Positions 7,834-15,963 of a stretch of DNA of 64,000 nt are shown here, piece by piece; position 1 is the first letter of the stretch, and every line of letters begins with the position of its first letter. The notes under the pieces were generated by a model. The model searched no databases. It had not been told where the DNA came from and saw only the letters and a list, made by a program, of their open reading frames with translations. This DNA is from UBA5704 sp036380715 (GTDB lineage: Bacteria; Acidobacteriota; Thermoanaerobaculia; Multivoradales; UBA5704). The translations under genes were made by a program, and so were the position numbers. The stretch covers positions 56,752 through 120,751 of the forward strand of contig DASVEF010000079.1 of NCBI GenBank assembly GCA_036380715.1, written 5' to 3'.

Positions 7834-8358
7834 ATGTCACGCCAGATCGCTCTCCCGCTCTTCTCCCTGATGCCTTTGACCGGCCGGCCCGATCCCGACG
7901 CGGAGACGCTGGAGCGCAAGCTCCGCAAGGCGGCGCTCCGGCGTGAGCCGACCGCTCTCTCGGTCGCGACGAAGTCGCCGCTGAGCCCCAAAGACCTGGA
8001 TTTCCTCGTGGCGCTGGACCGCCGGCATTCCGTCACGGTGGACGTCGCAATCTCCATCGCCGACTCCGACGGTGCCCGGCCCCTCCTGAAGACCGTTTCC
8101 CGGCTCGCCGCGGAGGGGATCGCCGCCCGGGTCGTCTGCTCGCCGGCGGCTCAGGGAACTCGCGAGGCAGAGGAAACCCTGCGCTCCCTGTTCGCCGCGG
8201 CGAGGGAGGCGGGGGCCTGGGACGTAGCCGCCGAAGCCTCTCCCAAGCGGTTCCGCTTCGCCCGCCTACGGAAAGACCGCGACCGGGACGCGCTCGCCAC
8301 CTTCCGCCGGCTGCGGCTGGAGTATGGATTTCCCCGGGCGGTGCCGGGTCGGGGATAG
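7834..8358 (+). CDS. Hypothetical protein resembling the back half of a radical SAM enzyme
   Basis: This is a 174-residue protein. Its order of elements (VATKSPLSPKDLDFLVALDRRHSVTVDVAISIAD, RLAAEGIAARVVCSPAAQGTREAEETLRSLFAAAREAGA) resembles the second half of Rv2578c/SplB-type radical SAM proteins. There the equivalent phrases are a KS-ltRDlDlL strand, an I/T-S strand, GI...aPi-PG, and an AGA strand. The CxxxCxxC cluster half is absent and the gene has a clean promoter, so it is not simply a 5'-truncated pseudogene. It may be a degenerate, non-catalytic derivative. The resemblance is by eye and needs a profile search. No signal peptide or membrane segment is seen. Confidence 0.55.
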   Translation: MSRQIALPLFSLMPLTGRPDPDAETLERKLRKAALRREPTALSVATKSPLSPKDLDFLVALDRRHSVTVDVAISIADSDGARPLLKTVSRLAAEGIAARVVCSPAAQGTREAEETLRSLFAAAREAGAWDVAAEASPKRFRFARLRKDRDRDALATFRRLRLEYGFPRAVPGRG

Positions 8359-8371
8359 CCCCCTCCTCCGG

Positions 8372-9838
8372 TTACCGCCGCGCCGCCCCGGCGGCGCTCA
8401 CCCGCGCCACCAGACTGGCCAGGGCCACATCCGCCTCGCTGCTCTCTCCCTTGAGCTGAAGCTCGGTCTCCAGCAGGTCGGAGGGGAGCTTCGCCAGCAT
8501 CGGCTCGGGGAGGCGGCTGGCGGCGAGGTAGGCGCGGTGGAGGCGGAAGGGGTGGAGGCCGGCGAGCGGGTTCTTGCCGCCGCCGGGGATCTCGCCTTGG
8601 AGAGCGGGGGCCAGACGGTCGCGGAAGCGGGCGTAGTTGGCCTCCCCCGCCGGGACGCGCGCGGCGCGCATCATGCCCCGGATCGCGGTGAGCTGCCGGC
8701 AGAAGGAGGCGAAAAGGGAGAAGAAGGACAGGCGCGTGTTGAGCGGGTCCTCCGAGGAGGCGATCATGCGGCGCAGGCGGTCGAGCGCCTCGGCCCCGCG
8801 GCCGGCCGCGACCGCATCGAGGAGCTGCCAGACGTCCTCCTCGCCCCGGTCCTCCACCGCCTCCTCGACCAGCTTGCGGTCGATCCGCCCCGCCGCGGCG
8901 GCCAGGTTGGCCAGCTTGCGGTACTCGCCGGCCAGGCGGGCGGTCGAGTCGGCGTCGATGGTCCCCTTGCCCTTGCGGCCGTCGCTCTCCTGGCGCAGCG
9001 TGCGCCGGGCAAGCTCGGCGAGGGCGTCCGGAGCGATCCCGACGCCGGTCTGGCGCTCCAGTTCCTCGGCGAGGAGGTCGAGCCCCTGCCACCCTCCGCC
9101 GCGCTCGGCCATCTCGACGCCGCCCACCGCGAGCACGGCCTTGCGTTCCTGAAGCAGGCGGACCACCGGATGGCCGTCGGCGACCGTGCGTTCGGCGAGG
9201 ACCAGGACGTGCCCGTCCGGGAGCCCGCCCCGGATCAGGTCGGCGAGCCCGGCGAGGTCGCCCTCTCCGGCGCCCTGGATCCCCTCGGCGCGCGCGGCCT
9301 CCAGCAGGCCCGCCAGGCCGGCGCGCAGATCCTCCACCTGCTTCTTGCTCCGCTTGCGGCGCGACGACTGCCCCCCTTCGAGGACCCAGGCGGGCAGCTC
9401 CGCAAGCACCCGCTCTGCAGGCCCGCCATGGGGATCGAGATCGAAGAGGTGGAGCGCCTGGAAGAGGCGGGAGGCGGCCTGCCGGTCGCGCGAGGACAGG
9501 GCCCGGTCCCCCCCGGCGAGAGGGAGGGCCTCCGCGGCGTCGTCGATCAGCTCGGCGGCGGCGCCCCGGTCGGCGAAAACCGCCGTGTCCATGGCCAGGA
9601 GGACTTTGGCCGAAGCGAACAGGGAGTAGGTCCGGAGATCCTGGAGGAGAGGCGAGAGCGATGGGGGGCGCCGGTGCGTCTCGATCCCGCCGGGAGGACA
9701 GCCGAGAGCCTGGGCCAGGGCCGCGGCGACCCGCTCCGCGGCCGGCCCGGCCAGCACCAGGTCGCCGTGGACGAGGCAGACCTGGGGACGCTCCCCGCGG
9801 CCCAGGGAGGCGAGAAAGCTCTCAACAGAAGCGGCCAA
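8372..9838 (-). CDS. holA: DNA polymerase III delta subunit-like protein
   Basis: The 488-residue protein has the HolA arrangement: an N-terminal AAA-like domain (VCLVHGDLVLAGPAAERVAAAL, SLFASAKVLLAMD), a middle lid, and the C-terminal collar helices (DVWQLLDAVAAGRGAEALDRLRRMI, DPLNTRLSFFSLFASFCRQLTAIRGM, LHPFRLHRAYLAASRLPEPML). Delta opens the sliding clamp within the clamp loader. It is about 140 residues longer than usual. The extra part (EGGQSSRRKRSKKQVEDLRAGLAGLLEAARAEG) sits between strands of the AAA domain. It starts at TTG 9838 after GGGAGG and follows dksA in an apparent def-rlmH-dksA-holA operon. Confidence 0.78.
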   Translation of the reverse strand: MAASVESFLASLGRGERPQVCLVHGDLVLAGPAAERVAAALAQALGCPPGGIETHRRPPSLSPLLQDLRTYSLFASAKVLLAMDTAVFADRGAAAELIDDAAEALPLAGGDRALSSRDRQAASRLFQALHLFDLDPHGGPAERVLAELPAWVLEGGQSSRRKRSKKQVEDLRAGLAGLLEAARAEGIQGAGEGDLAGLADLIRGGLPDGHVLVLAERTVADGHPVVRLLQERKAVLAVGGVEMAERGGGWQGLDLLAEELERQTGVGIAPDALAELARRTLRQESDGRKGKGTIDADSTARLAGEYRKLANLAAAAGRIDRKLVEEAVEDRGEEDVWQLLDAVAAGRGAEALDRLRRMIASSEDPLNTRLSFFSLFASFCRQLTAIRGMMRAARVPAGEANYARFRDRLAPALQGEIPGGGKNPLAGLHPFRLHRAYLAASRLPEPMLAKLPSDLLETELQLKGESSEADVALASLVARVSAAGAARR

Positions 9839-9861
9839 CCCGGTCCTCCCGGTTCCGCCGG

Positions 9862-10269
9862 TCAGAAGTTGTCGACGTCCAGCAGCCCTTTCTCCGCCAT
9901 CTCCTGGCAGTCGATGCAGAAGCGGGCCCAGGGGACCGCCTCCAGCCGGAGCGGATGGATGTTGTTGCCGCAGTTGCGGCAGCGGCCGTAGGTCCCTTCG
10001 TCCATGCGGCGGAGCGCGTCCTCAATCTGGAGCAGCATGAGACGCTCGCCGTCCGAGATGGAGAACATCAGCTCCCGGTTGTAGGCGTTGTTGGCGCGGT
10101 CGACGATGTCATCCGTCCCGTCGTCCGCGGACTCCTGCCCCGCCTTGACGTCCTGGTTGTACATGTCGAGGATCTCCTGCCGCTGCTGCTGCAGGCGACT
10201 CCGCATGGCATCGAAACTGTCCTTGGACATCTCGGCGGTGGGCGCCTTGGCCTTCTCTGACTTCGCCAC
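9862..10269 (-). CDS. dksA: DksA/TraR-family zinc-finger protein
   Basis: This 135-residue protein starts at GTG 10269 after AGGAG. It has a long N-terminal coiled coil (MRSRLQQQRQEILDMYNQDV), a DDIVDRANNAYNRELMFSI segment, and the C-terminal zinc finger CRNCGN...CIDCQEMAEKG. DksA-type proteins enter the RNA polymerase secondary channel and adjust initiation with ppGpp. The coiled-coil tip of true DksA carries DxxA. Here the corresponding loop is ADDGTDDIVDRA, so a DksA-like rather than a strict DksA role is possible. It shares an operon with holA downstream and rlmH and def upstream. Confidence 0.85.
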   Translation of the reverse strand: MAKSEKAKAPTAEMSKDSFDAMRSRLQQQRQEILDMYNQDVKAGQESADDGTDDIVDRANNAYNRELMFSISDGERLMLLQIEDALRRMDEGTYGRCRNCGNNIHPLRLEAVPWARFCIDCQEMAEKGLLDVDNF

Positions 10270-10283
10270 TCTGCTGTCTCCTT

Positions 10284-10310
10284 TCGGCGAATCGCCCGAT
10301 CGGCGAATCG
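10284..10310. repeat. 11-bp direct repeat in the dksA leader
   Basis: TCGGCGAATCG occurs at 10284-10294 and again at 10300-10310, 16 bp apart start to start. It lies just upstream of the dksA ribosome site and downstream of the rlmH stop. It may be an operator or an internal regulatory site; nothing else supports a function. Confidence 0.45.
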
Positions 10311-10331
10311 AAACACCCGAGCCTGTTGAAT

Positions 10332-10805
10332 TCAGGGCTCGCGATGATAACTCATTCCGGCCTCGATGGAGAGCGCGCGGTAGAGCTGCTCGTAAAGCAC
10401 GACACGTGCCAGCTCGTGGGACAGGGTCAGCCGGCCCAGAGAGAGGACCCAGCGGGCCTCGTCGATCACCGGGCGGTCGAGGCCGAGGTCCGAGCCGATG
10501 AGGAAGGCCACGGCGTGCGGCCACTCCCCCTTGAGGCGCGAGAGCCGCTCCGCGAGCTGATCGGAGTCGGGCATCTCGCCCCGGCTGTCCAGGGCCACGG
10601 TCCAGGCGGGCTGGGGCAGGGCGGCGAGCAGGGCCTGCCCCTCGGCGCGCTGGCGCTGGGGATCGTCGGCCGCCGCGCGCGCCTTCACCGGCACGTCGCG
10701 CACGGGGGTCCAGCGAGCGATGCGGCGCCGGTACTCGGTGCAAATCTCTTCCCAATTCGAGCGCTGGTGACGTCCGGCCCAGAGGATGACGAGCTCCCGG
10801 CCCAC
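10332..10805 (-). CDS. rlmH: 23S rRNA pseudouridine-1915 N3-methyltransferase RlmH
   Basis: At 157 residues it matches the RlmH SPOUT methyltransferase, which methylates pseudouridine 1915 in helix 69 of 23S rRNA using SAM. Recognisable parts are LVILWAGRHQ at the start, EYRRRIARW, ALDSRGEMPDSDQLAERL, AFLIGSDLG, and the C-terminal knot LSLGRLTLSHELARVVLYEQLYRA with the final YHREP. It begins 3 nt after the def stop, so the two genes are co-translated. Confidence 0.93.
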   Translation of the reverse strand: MGRELVILWAGRHQRSNWEEICTEYRRRIARWTPVRDVPVKARAAADDPQRQRAEGQALLAALPQPAWTVALDSRGEMPDSDQLAERLSRLKGEWPHAVAFLIGSDLGLDRPVIDEARWVLSLGRLTLSHELARVVLYEQLYRALSIEAGMSYHREP

Positions 10806-10808
10806 CTC

Positions 10809-11360
10809 TCAGCCGACCGCCGTGTCGTCGGTGTCGTCGCCTTCCATGTACTCGCTCCACTCGTCGATGTAGCTGAGGGTGCGGAAGTCCCGCATGCGGT
10901 CGAGGAAGACGACGCCGTTGAGGTGATCGAACTCGTGCTGCACGATTCTGGCCTCGAAGCCGCGCGCCACGTAGTCGAGCGGGCGGCCGTCGCGGTCCAG
11001 CCCCTGGACGCGCACCGCCGGGTTGCGCGGCACCAGGCCCCGCAGGTCGGGGATCGACAGGCACCCTTCCCAGTCGTAGGCCAGCTCCCGCTCGTGCGGG
11101 TGGATCATCGGGTTGATCACGATGCGCAGGGGGATGTCCGACGCCGGGTCCGAGTGGCCTGCCGATTCATAGACGAAGATCTGCATCTCGGCCGCCACCT
11201 GCGGGGCCGCCAGGCCGACGCCGTGGGCTTCGCGCATGGTCTCGATCATGTCGTCGATGAGCTGCTGGATCTCGGGATCGCCGATCCGCTCGCGGGGGAC
11301 CACCCGAGCGAGGGTCCGCAGCGAAGGATGGCCGAGCCGGACGATGGGACGGACAGGCAT
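10809..11360 (-). CDS. def: Peptide deformylase
   Basis: The 183-residue metalloenzyme removes the formyl group from nascent proteins. All three family motifs are present: GVGLAAPQ (residues 47-54), EGCLSIP (98-104, metal Cys) and QHEFDHLNG (141-149, two metal His and the catalytic Glu). The C-terminus is extended with an acidic tail (EYMEGDDTDDTAVG). I chose ATG 11360. A TTG 15 nt upstream is in frame, but the GGAG that would serve the ATG lies inside that extension. It heads the def-rlmH-dksA-holA operon with a TATAAT box just upstream. Confidence 0.95.
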   Translation of the reverse strand: MPVRPIVRLGHPSLRTLARVVPRERIGDPEIQQLIDDMIETMREAHGVGLAAPQVAAEMQIFVYESAGHSDPASDIPLRIVINPMIHPHERELAYDWEGCLSIPDLRGLVPRNPAVRVQGLDRDGRPLDYVARGFEARIVQHEFDHLNGVVFLDRMRDFRTLSYIDEWSEYMEGDDTDDTAVG

Positions 11361-11386
11361 GGGCGCAGGCTCCAAAGAATCGCGAG

Positions 11387-11392
11387 ATTATA
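11387..11392 (-). promoter_or_regulatory. def: -10 element of the def operon
   Basis: A perfect TATAAT on the minus strand, preceded by GGG. It lies 26 nt before the def ATG, leaving room for a 20-nt leader with GGAG. No good -35 is visible. Confidence 0.5.
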
Positions 11393-11402
11393 CCCGAAGT
11401 GG

Positions 11403-11408
11403 TATCCT
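11403..11408 (+). promoter_or_regulatory. Leaderless-type -10 element of the hydrolase-like gene
   Basis: TATCCT ends 8 nt before ATG 11417. It is divergent from, and nearly abuts, the def -10 element, so the two promoters could interfere with each other. Confidence 0.35.
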
Positions 11409-11416
11409 CCGGCCTC

Positions 11417-12424
11417 ATGAAGCGCGCACAGAGCCGCGGCGGGCTGGGGAGCTCCGAAGGGACGAGAACCGGCGCGCGCCTCGCCAAGGGGCTGCTGCTG
11501 GCCGGCGCGGCGGCCGGGCTTCCGATGGTGGTCAGCGAGGTGATCCGCCGGCGGGCCGAGCCTCCGCAGCCCCCCCGCTGGGGACGGGCCCACCGCTACG
11601 CCGGAGCTTCCGGCGAAGTGGTCTTCCAGGAGCTGGGGGCCGGATCGCCGCCGCTCCTGCTCCTGCACTCCTTCGGCCCCGGATACGATGTCCAGCAGTG
11701 GCGCCCGTCCGCCGAGCTCCTGGCCGAGCATCACTCCGTCTACGTGCCCGATCTGCCCGGCTGGGGCCGTTCCGCGGCGCCCCGCGGCGGGTACTCGGCC
11801 CGCTCCTGCGTCGAGTCGATCGGCGGCTTCCTCGGCGGAGTGGTCCGCGAGCCCGCCGTGGTGGTCGCGGCCGGGCTTTCCGCCGCCTACGCCGTGCGCC
11901 TCGCCGCCGAGCGCCCCTCCCAGGTGCGCGCGCTCGTCCTCGTCACCCCGCTGGGCCTGGGAGCAGACGGCGCGGCCTTCGAGGGCGCGGGCCGCACCTT
12001 CCTGGGCAAGCTGCTCCAGACGCCGGTCGTGAAGGCCACCGTGCTCGACCTCCTGACCAGCCGCTCGGCGTTGACCCAGCACCTGCGGCGGGAGGTCTAC
12101 GCCGCGCCCGAGCGGGTGGACGCGGCGCTGCTCGACCACCACTACCGCGCGAGCCATACGACCCGGGCGCGCGCCGCCCTCGCCGCCTATCTCCGCGGAG
12201 ACCTGTGGCTGGACGTGGAGAGCGAGCTGGAGCGGGTCCAGGTCCCCGTCCTGCTCGCCTGGGGTCGCTCCGCGGCCTCCGCCCGGGTGGAGAACGCCGA
12301 CCTCTGGCTGCGCCACATCCCGCACGCCGAGATCGAGATCTTCCAGGGCTGCGGCGACTTGCCGAACGTCGAGAGCCCGACGGCGTTCTGCCGGGCGGTC
12401 GAGCGCTTCGTGGCGCGGGCCTGA
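11417..12424 (+). CDS. Alpha/beta-hydrolase-fold protein with degenerate catalytic triad
   Basis: The 335-residue protein has an N-terminal hydrophobic stretch (LLLAGAAAGLPMVVSEVI) and the full hydrolase core. It has the oxyanion-type HSFGPG, the DLPGWGRSAAP loop and the nucleophile elbow AGLSAAYA (normally GxSxG). The usual catalytic acid after the sixth strand is missing: WGRSAASARVENA replaces WG..D. The usual GxGHxPxxExP carries Asp for His (GCGDLPNVESP). The Ser is therefore retained while the acid and His are lost, so classical ester hydrolysis is unlikely. It may be a binding protein or a haloperoxidase-like relic. ATG 11417 fits a leaderless start; GTG 11399 is the alternative. Confidence 0.78.
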   Translation: MKRAQSRGGLGSSEGTRTGARLAKGLLLAGAAAGLPMVVSEVIRRRAEPPQPPRWGRAHRYAGASGEVVFQELGAGSPPLLLLHSFGPGYDVQQWRPSAELLAEHHSVYVPDLPGWGRSAAPRGGYSARSCVESIGGFLGGVVREPAVVVAAGLSAAYAVRLAAERPSQVRALVLVTPLGLGADGAAFEGAGRTFLGKLLQTPVVKATVLDLLTSRSALTQHLRREVYAAPERVDAALLDHHYRASHTTRARAALAAYLRGDLWLDVESELERVQVPVLLAWGRSAASARVENADLWLRHIPHAEIEIFQGCGDLPNVESPTAFCRAVERFVARA

Positions 12425-12438
12425 GCCCCCTCCCCGAG

Positions 12439-12492
12439 CCCTCACCCCCTGGCCCCCTCTCCCGTCACCGGGAGAGGGGACGGGGGTGAGGG
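12439..12492. repeat. Dispersed nested palindrome, copy 1
   Basis: The outer arms CCCTCACCCCC (12439-12449) and GGGGGTGAGGG (12482-12492) are perfectly complementary. They enclose a second perfect hairpin, CCCCTCTCCCG (12454-12464) and CGGGAGAGGGG (12469-12479), with a 4-nt loop. Related copies occur at 24607, 39296 and 43555. It lies just after the hydrolase-like gene and before ileS. Confidence 0.85.
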
Positions 12493-12552
12493 TCCCTGCG
12501 GCGGCCGCTACGGCTCCTCTGCGGGAAAAGACCGGGGGAGGGGGCCTTCCGC

Positions 12553-12558
12553 TACAAT
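12553..12558 (+). promoter_or_regulatory. ileS: -10 element upstream of ileS
   Basis: TACAAT, 57 nt before the ileS ATG. No convincing -35 is seen at the right distance. Confidence 0.35.
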
Positions 12559-12615
12559 ATCGGCCCTTGCCACGGCGGACCCGCCCGAGGGGGGCCGCCG
12601 AGATCCGAGGTTCCG

Positions 12616-15600
12616 ATGAGCGATTCCAGATTCCCCGATGTCCCGGGCGGCTATCCCTTCCCCGATCTCGAGCAGGAGGTGCTCGCGGAGTGGAGGGCCG
12701 GGCGCATCTTCGAGCAGACCCTGGCGAAGCCCGCCCCCAAGGGCGAATTCGTCTTCTTCGAAGGCCCGCCGACGGCCAACAACGTGCCGCACGTCGGCCA
12801 CGTGGTGACCCGCGTGGTCAAGGACCTCTTCCCGCGCTACCGCACGATGAAGGGATACCACGTCGCCCGCAAGGCCGGATGGGACACCCACGGCCTGGCG
12901 GTCGAGATCGAGGTCGAGAAGCGGCTCGGCTTCAGCGGCAAGCAGCAGATCGAGGAGTACGGCATCGAGCGCTTCAACCAGGCCTGCCTGGAGAGCGTCC
13001 ACACCTACGAGCGCCAGTGGCGCGCCATGACCGAGCGCATCGGCTACTGGCTCGACCTCGACCACGCCTACCTGACGTACACGAACACGTACATCGAGTC
13101 GGTCTGGTGGGCCCTCTCCGAGCTGCACAAGAAGGGGCTCCTCGGCGAGGGGTACAAGATCCAGCCCTACTGCGGGCGCTGCGGTACCACCCTCTCCAGC
13201 CACGAGGTGGCGCAGAACTACAAGGACGCCGAGGACCCGTCGATCTGGACCCTGTTCGCGGCCCAGCCCGGGCAGACTCTGAAGACCGTCGACGGCGAGA
13301 CCTGGGAGGTCGGGTCCGGCTTCCGGCTGGCGGCCTGGACGACCACGCCCTGGACCACCCTCGCCAACGTCGGCCTGGCCGTCCACCCCGACGTGATCTA
13401 CCGGGTGATCGACCATCCGGCTGTCCCGGGCGAGCGGATCCTCTTCGCCGACGAGCTCGCCGTCCCCCTCCCCCTGGTCGTCGAGGAGGACGGCAAGCGC
13501 CGGCAGATCGACCTGCGCGAGCAGTCCGCGCTGGCGCGCTTCCGCGGCGGTGACCTCGAAGGGCTCCGCTACGAGCGGCTCTACCCCTTTTTCGAGCCGG
13601 ACGTCCCCGGCCGGGTCGTGCTCGGCGACTACGTCACCACGACCGACGGCACCGGCCTCGTCCACACCGCTCCCCCCTTCGGCGAGGACGACTACCAGAC
13701 CGGCCGGCGCTACGGCCTGCCGATGCTGCTCACGGTGGACGCCTCCGGCCGCATGGTCCAGGGGACCGGCCCCTTCGCCGGGCTCTGGTTCAAGGACGCC
13801 GACCCGGAGATCATCCGCGACCTCAAGAGCCGCGGGCTCATGCTCCACGTCGACCGCTACCGCCACAGCTATCCCTTCTGCTGGCGCTGCGACCGGCCCC
13901 TCCTCTACTACGCCACCACGAGCTGGTTCGTATGGACGACCCGCGAGAAGCAGGCTCTGGTCGACAAAAACAAGCAGATCCGCTGGCACCCCGAGCACGT
14001 GGGCGAGGGGCGGTTCGGCAACTGGCTGGAGAACGTGGTCGACTGGGCCCTGTCGCGCAAGCGCTACTGGGGGACGCCGCTGCCGGTCTGGCGGTGCGAC
14101 CGCTGCCCGCACATCCGGGTCATCGGCTCGTACTTCGAGCTGTTCTCGGCCTCCGGCAGGGAGCAGCCGGCGGACGTCTACGATCCGCGGCAGTTCAATC
14201 CGCACCGGCCGTACATCGACGCCTTCACCTGGGGCTGCCCCGAGTGCGGCGAAGGCACAGTGCGCCGGGTCGAGGAGGTGATCGACGCCTGGTTCGACTC
14301 CGGCTCCATGCCCTTCGCCCAGCACCACTACCCGTTCGAGAACCGGGAGACGATCGACCAGCGCATCCAGTTCCCCGCCGACTTCATCTCCGAGGCGGTC
14401 GACCAGACCCGCGGCTGGTTCTACACCCTGCACGTGCTGGGGACGCTGCTCTTCGACTCGGTGGCGTACAAGAACTGCATCGTCCTCGGCCACGTCAACG
14501 ACGAGCAGGGGCGGAAGATGTCGAAGCGGCTCGGCAACGTGGTCGAGCCCATGGCCGTGATCGCCGAGGCGGGCGCCGACGCCTTGCGCTGGTACTTCTG
14601 CGTCAACAACCCCGAGGTGCCGTCGCGCTTCTCGGCCCGGCTGGTGCGCGAGGCCGCGCAGAAGTTCCTGCTGCCGCTGTGGAACGCACTCTCCTTCTTC
14701 ACCATCTACGCCAACCTGGACGGCTGGCGCCCGTCCTCCCCCACCTCGTCGAAACGCCCCGCCCCGGCCTTCGCGGACCGGCCGTCCCTCGACCGCTGGA
14801 TCCTCCTCCGCCTCGACCGGCTGGCCGCCCTGGTCTCCGAGAGCCTCGACGCCTACGACCTGAGCGGCGCGGCGCGCGGCATCGAGGAGTTCCTCGACGA
14901 CCTGACCAACTGGTACATCCGGCGCAGCCGCGGCCGCTTCTGGGCGCCCGAAGGAGAAGAGGACCACGCCGGCAAGGAGAGCGCCTACCGCGCCCTCTAC
15001 GAGGTGCTGACCACCCTCGCACGGCTGATCGCCCCGTTCACCCCGTTCGTCGCCGAGGTGCTGCACCGCAACCTGGTGCGCAGCCAGGCCTCAGACGCTC
15101 CGGTGAGCGTCCACCTGGAGAGCTGGCCGGAGCCGGCCGAAGACCGCGCCGACGAGCCCTTGGAGAAAGGGATGGCGGCGATCCAGCGCATCGTCCGGCT
15201 CGGGCACGCGGCGCGCAACCTGCACGGGCTCAAGACCCGCCAGCCGCTCGCCGCCGTGACCCTGGTCACCGCCGACGAGTCGCTGCCCGGTCTCGTGATG
15301 CCCTATGCCGATCTCCTGGAAGACGAGCTGAACGTCAAGGAGATCCGCTGGGCGGCCGAGCGGACGCAGTACGTCCATCACGAGGTCAAGCCCCTGTTCC
15401 CCAAGCTGGGACCCCGCTTCGGCAAGAAGATGCCGGAGGTCAAGAAGGCCCTGGAGACGGCGGACGCGGAGAAGCTCGTCGCCGACCTGGAGAGGAACGG
15501 GACGATCCACCTGGAGATCTCCGGCGGTCCCATCGAGCTCTCCACCGAGGAGGTGGAGGTCCGGCTCGTCGAGCGCGAAGGGATGGCCACCCAGGGGGAC

Positions 15601-15939
15601 CGCGAGCTGCTGGTGGCCCTGGACACCGCGCGCACGCCCGAGCTGGTGGCCGAGGGGCACGCCCGCGAGGTGGTCCACGAGATCCAGAAGCAGCGCAAGG
15701 ACATGGGCCTCGACTACGCCGACCGCATCCAGGTGCTCTACCAGGGAGACGCCGAGATCGAGCGGGTCATCGAGGCCCACGCCGCGTGGATCCAGGGCGA
15801 GACGCTCGCCACCGAGCTGCGGCGGATGAGCGGCGAGGAAGAGGGACGCGCGCTGTCGATCGACGGCATGAAGCTGGACCTCCGCGTCCACAAAACCGAA
15901 TCCATTGGAGCGGTCCGCCCGCAAGGGGCGATCGCGTAA
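12616..15939 (+). CDS. ileS: Isoleucyl-tRNA synthetase (type 2-like)
   Basis: This 1107-residue class I synthetase charges tRNA-Ile. It has FFEGPPTANN followed by HVGH (residues 60-63), GWDTHGLAVEIEVEK, the WTTTPWTTLANVGLAV editing-domain segment, the zinc-like CGRCG pair, and the KMSKR loop (KMSKRLGNVVEP, near residue 634). The length and the phrase FFEGPPTAN...KAGWDTHGLAVE place it with the eukaryote-like second bacterial group (IleRS2) rather than the approximately 930-residue E. coli type. Members of that group are often poorly inhibited by mupirocin; that is family knowledge, not shown here. It seems to be the only ileS in the window. The mutase gene starts 24 nt downstream, so the two may be co-transcribed. 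Confidence 0.96.
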   Translation: MSDSRFPDVPGGYPFPDLEQEVLAEWRAGRIFEQTLAKPAPKGEFVFFEGPPTANNVPHVGHVVTRVVKDLFPRYRTMKGYHVARKAGWDTHGLAVEIEVEKRLGFSGKQQIEEYGIERFNQACLESVHTYERQWRAMTERIGYWLDLDHAYLTYTNTYIESVWWALSELHKKGLLGEGYKIQPYCGRCGTTLSSHEVAQNYKDAEDPSIWTLFAAQPGQTLKTVDGETWEVGSGFRLAAWTTTPWTTLANVGLAVHPDVIYRVIDHPAVPGERILFADELAVPLPLVVEEDGKRRQIDLREQSALARFRGGDLEGLRYERLYPFFEPDVPGRVVLGDYVTTTDGTGLVHTAPPFGEDDYQTGRRYGLPMLLTVDASGRMVQGTGPFAGLWFKDADPEIIRDLKSRGLMLHVDRYRHSYPFCWRCDRPLLYYATTSWFVWTTREKQALVDKNKQIRWHPEHVGEGRFGNWLENVVDWALSRKRYWGTPLPVWRCDRCPHIRVIGSYFELFSASGREQPADVYDPRQFNPHRPYIDAFTWGCPECGEGTVRRVEEVIDAWFDSGSMPFAQHHYPFENRETIDQRIQFPADFISEAVDQTRGWFYTLHVLGTLLFDSVAYKNCIVLGHVNDEQGRKMSKRLGNVVEPMAVIAEAGADALRWYFCVNNPEVPSRFSARLVREAAQKFLLPLWNALSFFTIYANLDGWRPSSPTSSKRPAPAFADRPSLDRWILLRLDRLAALVSESLDAYDLSGAARGIEEFLDDLTNWYIRRSRGRFWAPEGEEDHAGKESAYRALYEVLTTLARLIAPFTPFVAEVLHRNLVRSQASDAPVSVHLESWPEPAEDRADEPLEKGMAAIQRIVRLGHAARNLHGLKTRQPLAAVTLVTADESLPGLVMPYADLLEDELNVKEIRWAAERTQYVHHEVKPLFPKLGPRFGKKMPEVKKALETADAEKLVADLERNGTIHLEISGGPIELSTEEVEVRLVEREGMATQGDRELLVALDTARTPELVAEGHAREVVHEIQKQRKDMGLDYADRIQVLYQGDAEIERVIEAHAAWIQGETLATELRRMSGEEEGRALSIDGMKLDLRVHKTESIGAVRPQGAIA

Positions 15940-15963
15940 AGCTCTTTTTTCGAGGGAGATCGC

